The notes under the pieces are model-generated. The model was not told the origin of the DNA. It saw only the letters and a list, made by a program, of their open reading frames with translations, and made no database searches. From Kappaphycus alvarezii (Eukaryota > Rhodophyta > Florideophyceae > Gigartinales > Solieriaceae), in the NCBI GenBank assembly GCA_002205965.3, contig NADL03000699.1, positions 2,701,529 through 2,765,528 on the forward strand: 64,000 bases of DNA, read 5' to 3'. The position numbers and the translations under genes were made by a program. Positions 22,290 to 34,078 of the stretch are shown here, one piece after another (positions within the stretch are counted from its first letter, which is position 1; every line of letters begins with the position of its first letter).

Positions 22290-22970
22290 CATGGCTGACA
22301 GTAGCATCAACCAGGGCGACGGTATCGCTAGGTCGAGTTCGGCGGGCGGGGTCGGAGACAGTTTCGCGCGTGTGCATGCGGCATGGTCGACACTCAAGCC
22401 CGGACGTAGGGGCCTTCGGCAAGGTGGTGACGGAGCTCAACGCTTCGAGGTTATTTGGGGAAGAAAGCATGTTCGAGCGAGGTCCGTATGTGCCTATAAC
22501 GCACATGAAGTATTTCAAGCCTCCGGCGGACCCGTTTTTTTCCGAACTTCGAGCCAAAGATCGACGGTCCGCGAAAGAATGGGAATATGTGAATGCGGCG
22601 GGAGTCTGGGCGGATTATGACGGCGATGGCATTGGAAGTGGCGAGAACGGAGGCGGTTTCGGCGGAAGAGATGGGTCGCTTCTTAGCACTGGCTGAGTTG
22701 TCCGACAAAGCAACGTTGGAGGTGTTGAGTATGCGGGCGCAGTACTTTCGATAAATTACTGAACAAGGATTGGAGACGGCGCGTCAGATGTCGTTTCTTG
22801 TGGAGCAAGGGCACGATGCTGTCTTCTTGGAGTCGTACAGGACAGCGAGAGAGACGCTTACATCGAAGATGGAGGTTGAGGCCGCGAAGCATCTGGCCAA
22901 GCTTCGCCTTGAGAGGGCATCTGCGCACAAGGGTAGCGGCGCCGGCGGGACCGGTGCCGAGGATCAGTGA
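22290..22970 (+). pseudogene. Gag-like region of the YR element
   Basis: Open frames at 22370-22696 and 22770-22970 precede the RT. They read PYVPITHMKYFKPPADPFFS and then MSFLVEQGHDAVFLESYRTA with a basic helical end. The position and the helical, charged character fit the first ORF of DIRS/Ngaro elements, but no zinc knuckle is visible. The frames are not continuous, so I treat it as broken. Confidence 0.5.
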
Positions 22971-24429
22971 TAGGGGACGAGATGGCGGATGCCGTGGGAG
23001 CTCAGAAACATGAGCTGCTGTGGCGTGGGACGGCGCGGAGAGCGAGCGCTTGGCGCTTAATCTTGGGAGCATCCGAGCTTGTGGAGCGGGCGGTGCGGTA
23101 TGCGGTGCGAGGCCTGCCAACTGTGCCTTTCACGAGTGGTATTGTGATGGGGGAAGTACCGCAGGGAGAGGAGGACAAACGGTTTGCGAGCAAGGAACTC
23201 GGGAAGATGGTGCGGTTGCGACTGGTCGAACGGGTCAGGGAGGGAACGGCAAAGAGGTTGGTGAGGGGTGGTGTGATGGTCTCGTCGTCGTTCGTGGCAT
23301 GGCAAGAGGAGGGACGGGAACGAAAGGGGAAGTTTGTGCTAAATCTGAAGCGTCAAAGAAAACATTGACCGAAAGAGAGGGTGGGGATGGAGACGATTCA
23401 GTCGTTTGCGACGCAGGTTTGGCAAGGGGACGTTTTGATGTCCTGTGACTTCAAGGGGGGTATCGGGACTTCTACCTTCATCTGGACATGCGGAAATACT
23501 TTCTGTTTCGCTACACGGGGGAGTTCTTTCGCTTTATAGCCCTTCCGTTTGGGTGGGGGCGATCCGGGCTGGGGTTCGTGAAGTTGCTTCGCCCGCTGGT
23601 CCGCTACATTCAGGAGGATTTGGGGTATGGCTTGTTGCCATATATCGACAATTTCCTGTTGGCACCGTCACCTGCAGGAAGGGCGGCGACGGAGGAGGAC
23701 TGGGGGACTGCGAGGGAGAAGTTGGAGTGGGTGTTCCGGGAGTTGGGGCTGGCAAGGCATGCGGAGAAAGGAGATTGGGTAGGGAGTCGGCTAATCGACC
23801 ACCTAGGGGTTCAAATTCACACGGAGAGGTTTAAAGTGTTCGTGACGGATGGGAAGGTGCGGCAGGTGAGAAAGATGGCGATGAAGATGTTGGGGGTGGC
23901 GCAAAGGAATCGGAGGCTGGTTCCAGTGGACTACGTGCGCCGGTTCTGTGGTGTGTGCGTGTCGCTTGGATTGGCGCTGCCGTTAGCTCGCTTCTATACT
24001 CGTTCCCTCTACTTCGACTTGTCGCTACACGAGGAAAGAGAGAGGGAATGGAGAGGGGGAGAAGAGGAGAGAGAGGGAAGGGAAGAAGAAAAGGAGAAGA
24101 AGGAAGGTTGCGGTTGGTTGGAGTGCGGCGCTGGCCGGAAGCGAAGCCGGGGGCCAGAGCGCCGCTCACACGAGGCCGGAGCCAACGCATCCAACCTGCC
24201 CAAGGATCGTGTGGACAGGGTGCGGCTGAGTCGGCAGAGCTTGAGGGATCTCGCGTACTGGCGTTCGTTGACTCGCGGAGAGGGGAGGGACGTCGTGCGG
24301 TTACTGCCAGACCTGACGATGAACAGCGATGCAGCAGACGTCGGTTATGGTAGGACACTGCGGTTAGACGAGCGAGGAGGGTCGTCGGGTTTGTGGAAGG
24401 GGCGCGAGCGATGGCGCACAGTCGATTAA
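22967..24429 (+). pseudogene. Reverse transcriptase of the YR element (frameshifted)
   Basis: The first frame (22967-23368) holds the RT N-terminus, ending SSSFVAWQEEGRERKGKFVL, the family's K--GK-R-V-NL segment. The second (about 23400-24429) continues with DFKGGYRDFYLHLDM, FRFIALPFGWGRSGLGFVKL and the catalytic box YIDNF (usual YxDD changed to YIDN), then DHLGVQIHTERF, typical of the RT thumb. It ends in an RNase H start, NSDAADVGYG. A frameshift lies near 23368-23440, and a long Glu/Arg/Lys low-complexity insert at about 24020-24120 interrupts the connection region. The YIDN change suggests an inactive enzyme. Confidence 0.85.
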
Positions 24430-24430
24430 T

Positions 24431-25074
24431 TTGAGGGAGTTACGCGAAGTACGGTTGTTGCTTCATCATCACTTCGCGGTCTACGTTTCGGGCCCGGAGG
24501 TGAAGAGGGTATTGCTACACGAGGACAATCAGGCGGTAGTTTACGTGCTCAACGCGATGGTTTCGGCCTCGAAGGAGATGATGGCAGAACTACGCCTGTT
24601 GGAGGTGCTTCTTCGGGTGCTGGGGGTTCGATTAGAAGCGCGATGGATACCCTCTGCGGTGAACGGGTTTGCAGACGCAGTGAGCCAGACGTGGGATCCG
24701 GAGGATATTGCGGCGACGGAGGGGATAGTGCAGTCGGTGCAGGAGGAGTACGAGTTGGACAGGGTGGCCTTTGGAGTGCGGCCCTTGGGGGAGACTTTGG
24801 TTGCGCGGGTGAAGTACCTGGAAAGCCAGATGCAGGAGTACTGGGGGACGGGGTGTCACGGTTGTACAACCCGCCAGCGGATATGCTTCCATTAATGGTG
24901 CGCAAACTGGAGGCCGAGCAAGGGAAAGGGGTTCTATTGGCGCCGAGATGGCCGGCACAGCCATGGTTCGTGCGCTTGTGCGGCTTGGCGTCCAAGATGG
25001 TGGAGCTGGAAGCGGGCGGCGGGAAACTGTGGGACGGACGCGAGCGCAAGGCAGGGGGTGGGGGATGGTCGTAG
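24431..25074 (+). pseudogene. RNase H and linker region of the YR element
   Basis: The frame 24431-24895 reads LLHEDNQAVVYVLNAMVSAS and RLEARWIPSAVNGFADAVSQ, the D-N-x-A and WIPS--N--AD-LS motifs of DIRS-type RNase H. A following frame (to 25074) gives NPPADMLPLMVRKLEAEQGK and APRWPAQPWFVRL, the linker (P-WP-QPW) found between RNase H and recombinase in DIRS/Ngaro elements. The frames differ, so the ORF is broken. Confidence 0.8.
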
Positions 25075-25493
25075 CCGTCATGGACTGAAGGAGGTGTGGA
25101 TTGAAGGGCTGAGGTCGGTGGTGATGAGTCGGACAACTGAGGGGACGGGAGGAACTGTAACGGAAGGCAGGCCGAGGCTGCGTCGCTGCTGGCGGACTGT
25201 GGGTGGAGCGCGGGGATGTGGGGGAACAGGACGAGCCAGCTCCGCAAATGGCTCACGTTATGTGATGATGAGGGACGAGACCCATTGCCGGCCGCGGAAG
25301 GGGATGTGTTGCGTATATTGGATACCTGTCGAAGGAAGGGAAGGTGGGCCCGAGATCGGCCCCACAGAATATCACGGCTGTGTCACAGTGTCATGAGGAG
25401 GCAGGCTACGAATCCCCTACCAAGACGCGACTTGTCGCGAAGTGCTTGAAAACCTACCGGATGAAAGTGGATTAGGAGTCGGAGCAAGATGAA

Positions 25494-26137
25494 TTGGTAC
25501 GACTGGGGTTGCCGCCGGCGCACATGCGTAGGATCCTGGACCAAGGATTGAGTGGGAGGGCGAAAGCTACGGTTAGAGCGTGTGAAGCAGATGTGTTTGC
25601 CTATTTATTTCAGCTTCGGTCTGTGTCAGTGGCGCATGTGTCAGTGGGGGACAAGACGGTGGACCACGAAGGGGTTGTGAGAGCGCGGATCGAGCGGCGT
25701 AAGGCGAAGGTTTGGCGAGGCCTCTTGTTGGCCTATCCGCCTAGTCTGCGATGGAAAAACGAGAGGGCGTGTACCATTTGTTTCAGAAATGGCCGAGGAT
25801 TCGACCGAGAAGTGCTGGGTACTTTTGTCTGAATACGCAAGTAACGCTGGAATCCGCGAATTTGGGCGAGGCGATGGGGTTGGTGTTGGGAAATTTGGGA
25901 ATTCATGCGCCGCATGGTTGTTATTCTGGTCCACACAGCATGCGGATCGGAGGTTTTAACGAGCTGGTGAACCTCAAGTACTCCATCTCTTTCATTATGC
26001 ACCGCTTGGACTGGGGCGTCGGGAGGGAATGTTACATGTCTACCACGATAGCCGCATTGTGCGTACGCAAGACTCGAATTGGTTTTTCGCGCATCTGCAG
26101 TCGTCTTCTGGCGCGCCTCCGTCTTAGTTTGGTATTC
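25494..26137 (+). pseudogene. Tyrosine recombinase of the YR element (frameshifted)
   Basis: The first frame (25494-25832) looks like the core-binding helical part of a tyrosine recombinase (RRILDQGLSGRAKATVRACE, then DVFAYLFQLRSV). The next frame (25751 onward) carries the catalytic box: HSMRIGGFNELV (H-x-x-R), then MHRLDWGVGRECYMSTT, with a Tyr at the place of the nucleophile. This replaces the DDE integrase of LTR elements. It runs into the right terminal repeat. One frame change separates the halves. Confidence 0.8.
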
Positions 26138-26290
26138 GTACCAGTGTACACGTGTGTACATATGTGAAGATCTGAGGGGAGCAGCGAGCATGTGGGGATG
26201 AGCTGTCACATGGCCGAGCGTACCGGCGGGCGTATTTACGCGCGCGCATGTTGTGCCGGCGAGTCGATCGCTTTCCCTCATGTCTATTTC
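26138..26290 (+). repeat. Right terminal direct repeat of the YR element
   Basis: Second copy of the roughly 150-bp terminal repeat, in the same orientation as 22065-22215. Confidence 0.85.
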
Positions 26291-26724
26291 TTTGTCCCGG
26301 CACATCCCACCCGTAATAATTGTTCGCGTTGCACAGTCGAGCGAGTCGAAGGCGAATACTATGGAGTGTAGAACAAAGTACACGGAAGATGCGAAGTATC
26401 CAAGTCGCATACCATAGGTTTTACAGCAGAGTACTAAGTCAAGGTATAAGTACCAGTTCAGAACACAGTCATACTCACGATGGCAGACAGTTGCAAGTTT
26501 GCCACCAAACAGATTCCAATACGAATCATGATGCAATAACAAAAAACATAAAGAGCGGTCGCAATGTAATAGTCAAGACAACCCAGGCGACTATTGAGTT
26601 GGATACGGATTCAAATTCATAACCCGTGTAAACATCATTGTTATTTAGTACTGGTCTGCATTCAGCTATATAAGTACACAGTACGCGGATATCTGGGCTT
26701 GGAAGTAAACCAATGATTGATCTT
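26291..26724. other. Spacer between the YR element and Copia element 1
   Basis: No gene or clear repeat. A possible TG start for the Copia LTR lies near 26638, but the right LTR copy does not share sequence upstream of 26725, so it cannot be confirmed. Confidence 0.35.
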
Positions 26725-26952
26725 CAGTATAAATACTGCGCAGCCGAGCCGCTTCGATCGTCCCGCGCTTGAAACACACAGAGGGTTTACTGTTCTAGAT
26801 CTACGAGTAAAGTAGTCGGAACTCACCGCCGTTCGTTCAGCTCGGCCCCAACTATCCCCATTCTTGTTCCCTACGCTCTACGACGCAGCGCTACCCGAAG
26901 AACTGATCGTACAGTTCGAGCTCCGCGTTTGCACAGAGGTGATCACGCGACA
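26725..26952 (+). repeat. Left LTR (recognisable part) of Copia element 1
   Basis: Starts CAGTATAAATACTGCGCAGC, which includes a TATAAATA box, and ends CACGCGACA. The next bases, ATCGGGATT, lie where the primer-binding site should be and resemble the ATCCGGATT found at the same place in Copia element 3. Confidence 0.75.
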
Positions 26953-27029
26953 ATCGGGATTCGTGTTCACTCTTCATGCAACTTTTCGAGATCTAACTCT
27001 TGATCTTCAGGACATCGAGTCAATTCAAG

Positions 27030-27578
27030 ATGCCGGCAAGTACTCGCGCACAACTGAAGGAGAAGGCCGATCGCATCATGAAAATGATCAAATCGTCAAC
27101 ATTTAATGATGTTCTCCCGCTAGGTCTACATCAAGCTGCCAAGACCAATTTGGAAACGTTCGCTTCTACTGATTCGAACAGTGAACGATCATTTGAGCTT
27201 CCACCTCAAGATCTCATCACGGACTTTCTCGAAGACCTGCTACCCCCTACCGTCGAAATTTTCTCAGAAGAATACTTCAAGATGCCGTTGTTTCTCACCC
27301 GCGCCTTGTATCAGCTTGCTGAGATGTTCTCATTTGCGTTGGTCCTCGATCACTATACGCGTTCCGGGGACGTTTCTGAGAGTGAAATTAAGGACAAACG
27401 GGTTTGCTCACACGTTTGGATGTGCTACCTGGTCGCAGCCAACAGTGAGACATGCAAGACGGTATTGGAAAACGTCACCACGACCCGCAACCCGCTCGGT
27501 CCTAAATCATTCATTCCTTTACCTTTCACGACTGAAAAAATGCCGAGGAAAACTTCAGGCCAAGGAATGAAAACATAA
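27030..27578 (+). CDS. Unknown ORF between the LTR and gag of Copia element 1
   Basis: A 182-codon intact frame starting ATG 27030 (MPASTRAQLKEKADRIMKM) and ending TAA. It is helical and mildly acidic with a basic C-terminus (MPRKTSGQGMKT). No domain is recognised. Its place, directly after the LTR and before gag, parallels the zinc-finger ORF of Copia elements 2 and 3, but I see no sequence similarity. It could be the N-terminal half of gag split by a stop. Confidence 0.5.
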   Translation: MPASTRAQLKEKADRIMKMIKSSTFNDVLPLGLHQAAKTNLETFASTDSNSERSFELPPQDLITDFLEDLLPPTVEIFSEEYFKMPLFLTRALYQLAEMFSFALVLDHYTRSGDVSESEIKDKRVCSHVWMCYLVAANSETCKTVLENVTTTRNPLGPKSFIPLPFTTEKMPRKTSGQGMKT

Positions 27579-27614
27579 ACATAAGATAACAACGGAAACG
27601 ATTCTCAAAGGATT

Positions 27615-29020
27615 TTGGACCCCATCGCCAAGACGGAACTTGTAGCTCGCCCGACAGGGAATCAAAACCATGCCGGCGATGAGTGTCGTGTGGAACCTCA
27701 CGAACGGGGTCAAGCAACTCACGCCCCCATACAGCAAGAAGAGTATCGCTTCGGAGAACGTGATCTCCCCTCCAACTTCTATCGTGCCGATGTAGAAGTG
27801 GATGATCGTGGCCGCAGAAATACTTCACAACGCAGCATTGAAGATCCTCGCAAGGCTAATTACGTCCAGGCAACGTTCAATGACACTCGTTTCTCTGGCG
27901 ATTTATCGGAAGAAATTGAAGAGACACTCCGAATGTATGACATTTGTGGCCGTCAGTACCAACTTTCCCGAACTCAGAAGTTAGACTTCTTCGTGCATGT
28001 CTTCTCAGACCACGCTCGAAGATTCTTCCTTGACCACTTCTTCGATCATGATGTCCAATCCTTCGGTGACATGGCTCGCATCATTACCGAGGAGTATGTG
28101 AGCGATGCCAGCAGAATGCAGGTAAAAGGGACATTGGAAACCCTACGCCTTCGTTCGGTCATGAACGAGAACGATATTTCCGACGTCTACGTCGGTCTGA
28201 AGAAACTGGTTGAACAAATCAATTTCCTGGCTCTGCAGTGCCCCGGAGACTTTCGTTCGGACGCCCAAAAGACCGACTATCTGTGGAAAGCAGATCCTGA
28301 ATCCAATGAATGATCCCAGGTGCCTATTCAGAGCATCATTGCGTACAAGTACGCTTTCAAAAAGTTTGTTATTTCCCTGTATTAGTACATTCAACAGCTG
28401 ATGCAAATCAAGTTTGTGAATGGGGGGAGCTTTACTCTGGATACTCACAACGCCACAAATGAGCCTGCCGTCACAGCTCACATGCGTTACGGTCGCAATC
28501 CAAGGCAAATTGCACGGCAATATCGCCCTAGGCACCTGAATGCAAGTGGCAGAGCAGAAATCCACCAATACAGCTACGAAGAATTCCAAGGAGCCTGCGA
28601 TAAGGGCATTTGTGTGAAATGCAGTGTCGACCTTGGAAGCATGGCCACCGTTGTGCAAAATCGGATGTGATTCAAAATGCCCGCTCACGCATAGCGAACA
28701 AGGAAAAACCTTTCCATGTACTCACAGACTTCATAAGTGGCGAAGAGGATGCAAATGTTGGAACTGATCCCCATATCCAGGGCGAAGACCAAGACACATT
28801 AGCACTTCTGAACGAGTTCGACTCTCACCTCATGAGTGCTTCTCCTCCAATTGTTTCCACAAGCAATGAACATAATAACGCGGATTTCACTGGCCATGCC
28901 GCTTTTTCCAACACTTTCGACGACCTAGAGCAGGAAACTTATGCTCAGAGGATCTCCTCCGCTCTTGACTCCCCTGTGCAGCCTGCAGTACAAGATTTTC
29001 GATTCGGTCGCGGAATGTGA
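27615..29020 (+). pseudogene. Gag of Copia element 1
   Basis: A 232-codon frame (27615-28313) reads VQATFNDTRFSGDLSEEIEE, YQLSRTQKLDFFVHVFSDHA and RRFFLDHFFDH, the capsid-like (UBN2/gag) region. It ends early. Later frames (28401-28670, then 28610-29020) continue with a basic segment and an acidic linker before protease. A degenerate zinc knuckle (C-x2-C in GICVKC) is visible, but its His and last Cys are out of frame. Several stops separate the parts. Confidence 0.75.
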
Positions 29021-29056
29021 CCCACCTGCGTTTGCGTCGCCAAACACACGACCCAT

Positions 29057-29497
29057 TTGGTTTCTAGTTTCCAAGACTGCGACGTAATCGAAATGACAGA
29101 AATACGTCTCTCTCATCTTACCGAACAAACAAAGGACAGATCCATTGGAATTTTGTGTGACATCGGAGCTCTAACGTCGATCATCGGACGTAAGGAGATG
29201 GGAACGATATTCTCCAGTCTACGTCTCCAGAACCGCACTCTTCCTGCCTACCGTCACCGTTTTCGTTTTGCAGACGCTGTGTATTCATCTGTCGGCCAAA
29301 ATTCCCTGTTGTTCGACATACCAACTGGTATCAATACCGTCTACGTCCAGTTTGACATCGTTCAAGCTGACATGCCGGCCTTATTGGGAATGGATGCATT
29401 GGACAGGGAATCATTGAAACCCTCTACAATTTCCATCAGGCTTTTTAAGAGAGTCCCAGTGCCCATCAATCATTCGAAAGTAGTCCACTTCGACTAA
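29057..29497 (+). pseudogene. Aspartic protease of Copia element 1
   Basis: Contains GILCDIGALTSIIGR where the active-site D-T/S-G-A is changed to DIGA, followed by the flap-like region and LLGMDALDRESL, the second conserved loop. The Thr to Ile change in the catalytic triplet suggests loss of activity. Confidence 0.78.
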
Positions 29498-29566
29498 CGG
29501 TATATACCGATTACACGGTCCCTCAGTAACCACCTTTACATCCCCATCAAGAAACAAGTTCATGAC

Positions 29567-30469
29567 ATGTTCTTCACTCGGCGTGAGCTGGTCCGATTGC
29601 ACAAGCACTTCTTCCACCCCTCGGCGCAGAAACTCTTTGAACTTCTTAAGCGCTCCAACTCAGAGGATAAAACACCGAAAAAACTGCGCACGTTGCAAGA
29701 TATCACCAAAAGGTGTGACCCTTGCCAACGCATTCAATCACCGCCTATTCGCTTCCGCGGCACAATCGGCGCTGAGAACTGCCGCTTTGACGAACGAATT
29801 CTCGTGGATATTATGTACATTGGATCTGATCCAGTGCTTCACATCGTCGGCGACTGGACGCGTTTCAGCGCTGCCCTATTCCTCCCTGATGTGAGCACCA
29901 AGAATATCTGGATAACCATCAATACATGCTGGAGCCTCATCTACACCGGCTTACCAAACCGCATCTTAACCGATCAAGGCACACAGTTTAGGGAGCGGTT
30001 CATCCGTATGGCGGCGGACTCTAATTTTGAGGTTTCAATGACAGGTGTCGAAGCTCATAGCAGCCTCGATCTCTCCGATCGCTACCACGCTCCTCTCCTG
30101 AATACCTTCCGGAAGTTGACCAAAGAGCACCCAAACATCGACAAGCATCTGGTACTGGCTTGCTCATTCAAAGCCATGAACGATACGATTTGCCCAGACA
30201 GACTAGTTCATTCGGTACTATTGTTTGCCGAATATCCCCAGCTTCCGACCCTCACCCAGTCTCTACGCCGTACACTTCAAGAAATATCAAGTATCGCCGA
30301 GCTCGCTCGTAAGGAAATGGCCTCTCAAATGGCGTCTGTGCGAATCAAAAGAGCCCTTCGACACAAGGTACCTTCAGCAATTAATCGTACCTATCAAGCC
30401 GGTGACAAGGTCTTGGTATGGGGAGAAAGAGAGGTCAGTAGCCGTACCTGCGAATGGACTGGACCGTAA
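29567..30469 (+). pseudogene. Integrase of Copia element 1
   Basis: Carries the HHCC zinc domain (LHKHFFHPSAQKLF and CDPCQR) and the catalytic core: VDIMYIGSD (first Asp), ILTDQGTQF (second Asp). In the third position GVEAHSSLDLSDRYH has Asp where the sister element has Glu. A C-terminal basic region with KVLVWGERE follows. The frame is long and stop-free (300 codons), but the third catalytic residue is altered. Confidence 0.85.
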
Positions 30470-30699
30470 GTTGCGGATTCCGAGGACGTAGACAAGAAGC
30501 TAGCATTCATCCGAATGTAGGACTCTGAGCCTGGCACTACACTTCCGTTCAATTTGGCTCAAATAATGCCTTACCTGGCCCCATCAATGCATACCACTCT
30601 TTCATATGTAATTTGACATCTGCTCTGCAAAATCTTCTGCCGAAGCAGAGCAACAGGTCCTCCTCACGGAGGTCCTTGACCCCCATGATGGACGAGCTA

Positions 30700-32199
30700 A
30701 ATCACCAGAAATGACAGAAACGAACCGAAAAGAACTCTAGGGACTCATCCCAAGCGGGGTTTTAAAGGTTATTCTTCGCGAAGACATCCCTCCAGATGGT
30801 AATGTTCTCCCTGGTCGTTTCGTTCTCGCAATCAAGTCCAACGTCGATGGAGCCATCAAATACAAAGCGCGTTATGTCATAGACGGTCACAGGGACCGTA
30901 TGAATAACTTCCTCGTTCATACTTCTATCACCCTGCAACCTCAGTCTGTGCGCCTGCTTCTCGCACTTGCTTTCTGATTAGATTTCGATGTCTGGACTGC
31001 AGATTTTCCCCAGACCTACTTGTAATCCACAGAACCCTTCCTTCGAGAAGTTTAAATCAAGAACCGAGCCCCGGAATTTGAGCTGGAGCCGCACCAGTGC
31101 CTAGAGCTCCTGAAACTACTCTACGCCTTGTGTGGTGCTAGGGACTTCTGGCATGGCACTACCGACAATCATCATCTTTCCGAACTTGGTATGCAGCCAA
31201 GCAGGATCGATAAGGCTTCTACTAAATGCTCAAAAACGAGACACTCAAAGGCCTCAGCGCTGCATATGTCGACGACCTTCTTCGAGCAGGTGACTGTGAC
31301 TTCCGCAATGTCTCCAACCGAACCAGCAAGCGCTTTAAGATGTCAGACGACTTCTCTTTCCCGGACGAACTCATGGGCTTTCGCTTAGATCGTACGAAGG
31401 CTGGAGAGCTCGTTTTGAACCAAAAACATTACTTAACGAAGTTGGAGCGCTTGCCACAGACTGCCAATCTCTCCCAGTTCCGTTCAGCCGGCATGAAACT
31501 CGCATGGCTTTCTAATTCTCGCCCTGACTGCTGTCTCTAGATCACACATCTTGCGCAAGTTACGGAGGAAATGTGGAATGCGAAGCAGTCTGAAATCAAT
31601 CGTCGATTGAACAAAGCAATTCAGTACGCTGTTGAAAACCCTATATGCATCATAATACCTCGATCGGACAAGGATTCATTTCGATTTCTTGTGTTTTCCG
31701 ACTAGAGCTTTACCAAAACCCCGAAATGTCTAGCCAGCTTGGTTTCATCATTTTTCTTGCGGATAGGCGTAATATCTCCGTTCCGTTGGCTTTAAAATCA
31801 CACAGAAGTCGAAGCATTAACCGCTCTGCGAAGTAGAGCGAAGTCATAGCCTTCGCGGAAATGTTTGACAACGCCATTGCAATATCTCAAGACCAATAGT
31901 AAATCACCTCTAACCCCGTTTTAGTGCAACTGCTAACATACAACAAGAGCCTTTTCGATGTCATATCCAAAGAGTCTAGAACATCGGAAAAGCGAACGAT
32001 GTTGGACATTTCCGCCGCCCAAGACGCCCTCAAGGATTCCATTATCTCCGACATAGGATTAGTGCGCAGTCAGAGTAATCTCGCAGACGGGTTGACCAAA
32101 CCAATGTCGCAAGGAGCCATTAGGGATGCCTTATCATCCAGTTACATCAATCCGAATATCGAGCAATGGTTTTTACGAGACAAACTAAGCAACAGGTGA
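30700..32199 (+). pseudogene. Reverse transcriptase/RNase H of Copia element 1
   Basis: Fragments in changing frames: LPGRFVLAIKSN, YKARYVIDGHRDRMNNFLVH, AAYVDDLLRAGD with the YVDD catalytic box, GFRLDRTKAGELVLNQKHYL, and an RNase H end (YNKSLFDVISKESRTSEKRT, then SQSNLADGLTK). At least four in-frame stops and several frameshifts break it, so it is a dead copy. Confidence 0.88.
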
Positions 32200-32998
32200 A
32201 CTTTGTTGACTATGGCCTAATGAAGGTAGCGTTCCTAACGGAATGCATACGTACACTCCCTCCCATCCAGCTATCAATCCCTTCCTCAAGATGGCCTCTA
32301 TTACGCAGATTTCCCAAGCTTCTTCCACTTCCACAGATTTCCCCGATGATCCCTTTCCGGCACCGCAAAACCGCAGGCTTTCCTCCGTAGACTTGATGAA
32401 CTTTTCCTCTGCCGAGTCCACAATCATTCCCTTTATGGCGTCCACAATCACACAATGGTCTACCACCTTCCCATTACCTTCTTTTTTAGCAAAACGCACT
32501 ACCACACTACTTTTTCTATCCCTGGCAACTTGGATTCTGACCCGCTCCCGCCACCCAATTTCTTCCTTTCTGGATGCGCTCTGAGATCCAGCCTCATTTT
32601 CATTCCCCTCAAGAATCTCTGGGTACTACGTACATTCCTGACCTTGACCTTGCTCCATACCCACTCATCCATGATGATCGTCGCAGCTTCTTTTCCAAGC
32701 ATCAAGAAAACCGCGTTAATCATGCTTGCATGTAAACAATACAGCTTTTCGTTCCCAGGCACAAGGAAACTACTGTACCCAGTCCGGTACGAAGACGGCA
32801 GCGGATTTGGTTCCCTCGCACCAGGCACCCCGTCAAGACCGCCACACCTGGATATCGCTCTAGGAAGCTCAGCATGTCCTTAAGGGTACATGCTCCCACC
32901 TCTTCTTCCCTAGCATCGTTCCTCGGCGCCTTCACTAATGACTTCTCTGGATGCGTCCTTCCAGGCTTGACTGCGATGGATCGAGTACGGAACTCCAA
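32185..32998 (-). pseudogene. Unknown gene fragment inside Copia element 1, antisense
   Basis: Three minus-strand frames follow each other from 32998 to 32185, each shifted as if by one missing base. They read LERYPGVAVLTGCLVRGNQI, then HASMINAVFLMLGKEAATII and ERKKLGGGSGSESKLPGIEK, then GKVVDHCVIVDAIKGMIVDS and SLRFCGAGKGSS. The order and consistent shifts suggest one former coding region, perhaps a host gene fragment or a second transposon. No family is recognised. Confidence 0.4.
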
Positions 32999-33774
32999 CT
33001 TCCTTCCCCCACAAGGTGGCGCAGTGAGCGTTGCTACGTCAATTTCGTAGTACGACTTCGCGTCGCCGATACTACTTTTGCAAGCATAGTACTTCCCATA
33101 TTAGAAGTACTTACCGTCCACAGTTACTTGGCTACTGAACATCACCGCGTACACAAACCAAGGAGATTACTCTTTTTCCGACAGCTGTTACTCTCACCTG
33201 TCGTCCCCAACCGCTCCTTGGAGACTTGTGGGAGGCGTCTTGGTACCTTCAACCCAACTATGGGCCTCTTTTTGCTCGCTTTTGCATCTTCGTATTAATT
33301 ACTGCTGGTCGACGTCCACACTCTGGTCCAGTTGGGGCCACTTAGGACCACCACTGCAAAGCACGGGGTCCCTCTGCAAGCGATTTAGGTGTGGGTTTTA
33401 GTTGTGGCGCTGGATGACACTCAGAGGACCAGTTTTTTTGGACACCAACCAACTTGAGGTTGCCGAGGCCGGGCAGTGGTTTCAATCGACACAAAAAAGC
33501 TTGTACACTGTCTGATCGCTCGGCAACACTGTGCACCGAATATCCCGTGTGTGATAATATTTCTGGCAAGTTGTGATTTTCCCAGCAATTTTACCGACGA
33601 CATGCTGGACGAAAATTTGAAAAAAAGCAAAACAAACTTCTCGCACGCACACAACTGACATCTCATATGCTTTTTTTCTTGCACTGCACAGTACGCACAA
33701 AGAATTTGGACGAGTGGGGGGAGTTTCATTACAGTAGCTAGGTTATACTACCTACTTACAGTGTTAACTCGCCC
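32999..33774. other. Non-coding part of Copia element 1 upstream of the right LTR
   Basis: Contains only short frames. It lies between RNase H and the right LTR where normally a short polypurine tract would be found, so it is probably inserted DNA. Confidence 0.35.
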
Positions 33775-33817
33775 AAACCGTCGCCGCCGTTGGGGCTGCC
33801 CCGGTTGTTGGAACGTA

Positions 33818-34078
33818 CAGTATAAATACTGCGCAGCCGAGCCGCTTCGAGCGGACCCCGGTTGAAACACACAGAGAGTTTACTGTTCTAGATCTACGAG
33901 TAAAGTAGTCGGAACTCAACGCCATTCGTTCAGCCCGGACCCCTTTATCATCCACCGTTCGTTCAGCTCGGCCCCAACTATCCCCATCCTTGTTCCCTAC
34001 GCTCTACAACGCGGCGCTACCCGACGAACCGATCGTACAGTTCGAGCTCCGCGTTTGCAGAGAGGTGATCACGCGACA
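33818..34078 (+). repeat. Right LTR (recognisable part) of Copia element 1
   Basis: Matches 26725-26952, with an internal extra segment of about 30 bp around 33935-33965 that looks like a local duplication of the CGTTCGTTCAGC motif. Divergence from the left copy shows an old insertion. Confidence 0.75.

Larger units (their letters stand above)
22065..26290 (+). mobile_element. DIRS/Ngaro-type tyrosine-recombinase retrotransposon (decayed)
   Basis: A related sequence of about 150 bp lies at both ends in direct orientation (22065-22215 and 26138-26290). Between them lie, in order, a gag-like part, a reverse transcriptase, an RNase H and a tyrosine recombinase, the gene order of DIRS-like YR elements. 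No integrase or protease is seen. The coding parts are broken into several frames. Direct rather than inverted ends favour a Ngaro- or PAT-like subgroup. A 43-bp stretch just upstream (22021-22063) recurs at 33775-33817. Confidence 0.85.
26725..34078 (+). mobile_element. Copia element 1 (old, decayed, full length)
   Basis: A shared terminal sequence lies at 26725-26952 and 33818-34078, both ending GCGACA. Between them lie gag, aspartic protease, integrase and RT/RNase H in Ty1/copia order, all with stops or frameshifts. An additional open frame precedes gag. A 1.6-kb stretch between RNase H and the right repeat (32200-33817) contains unrelated sequence, so an insertion or captured DNA sits there. 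The right LTR is joined on its left to a 43-bp piece of the YR-element flank (33775-33817), evidence of recombination or nested insertion. Confidence 0.88.

Noticed and set aside
25733-26542. A 269-codon minus-strand frame
   Set aside because: It runs antisense through the tyrosine recombinase and the terminal repeat of the YR element and has no motif.
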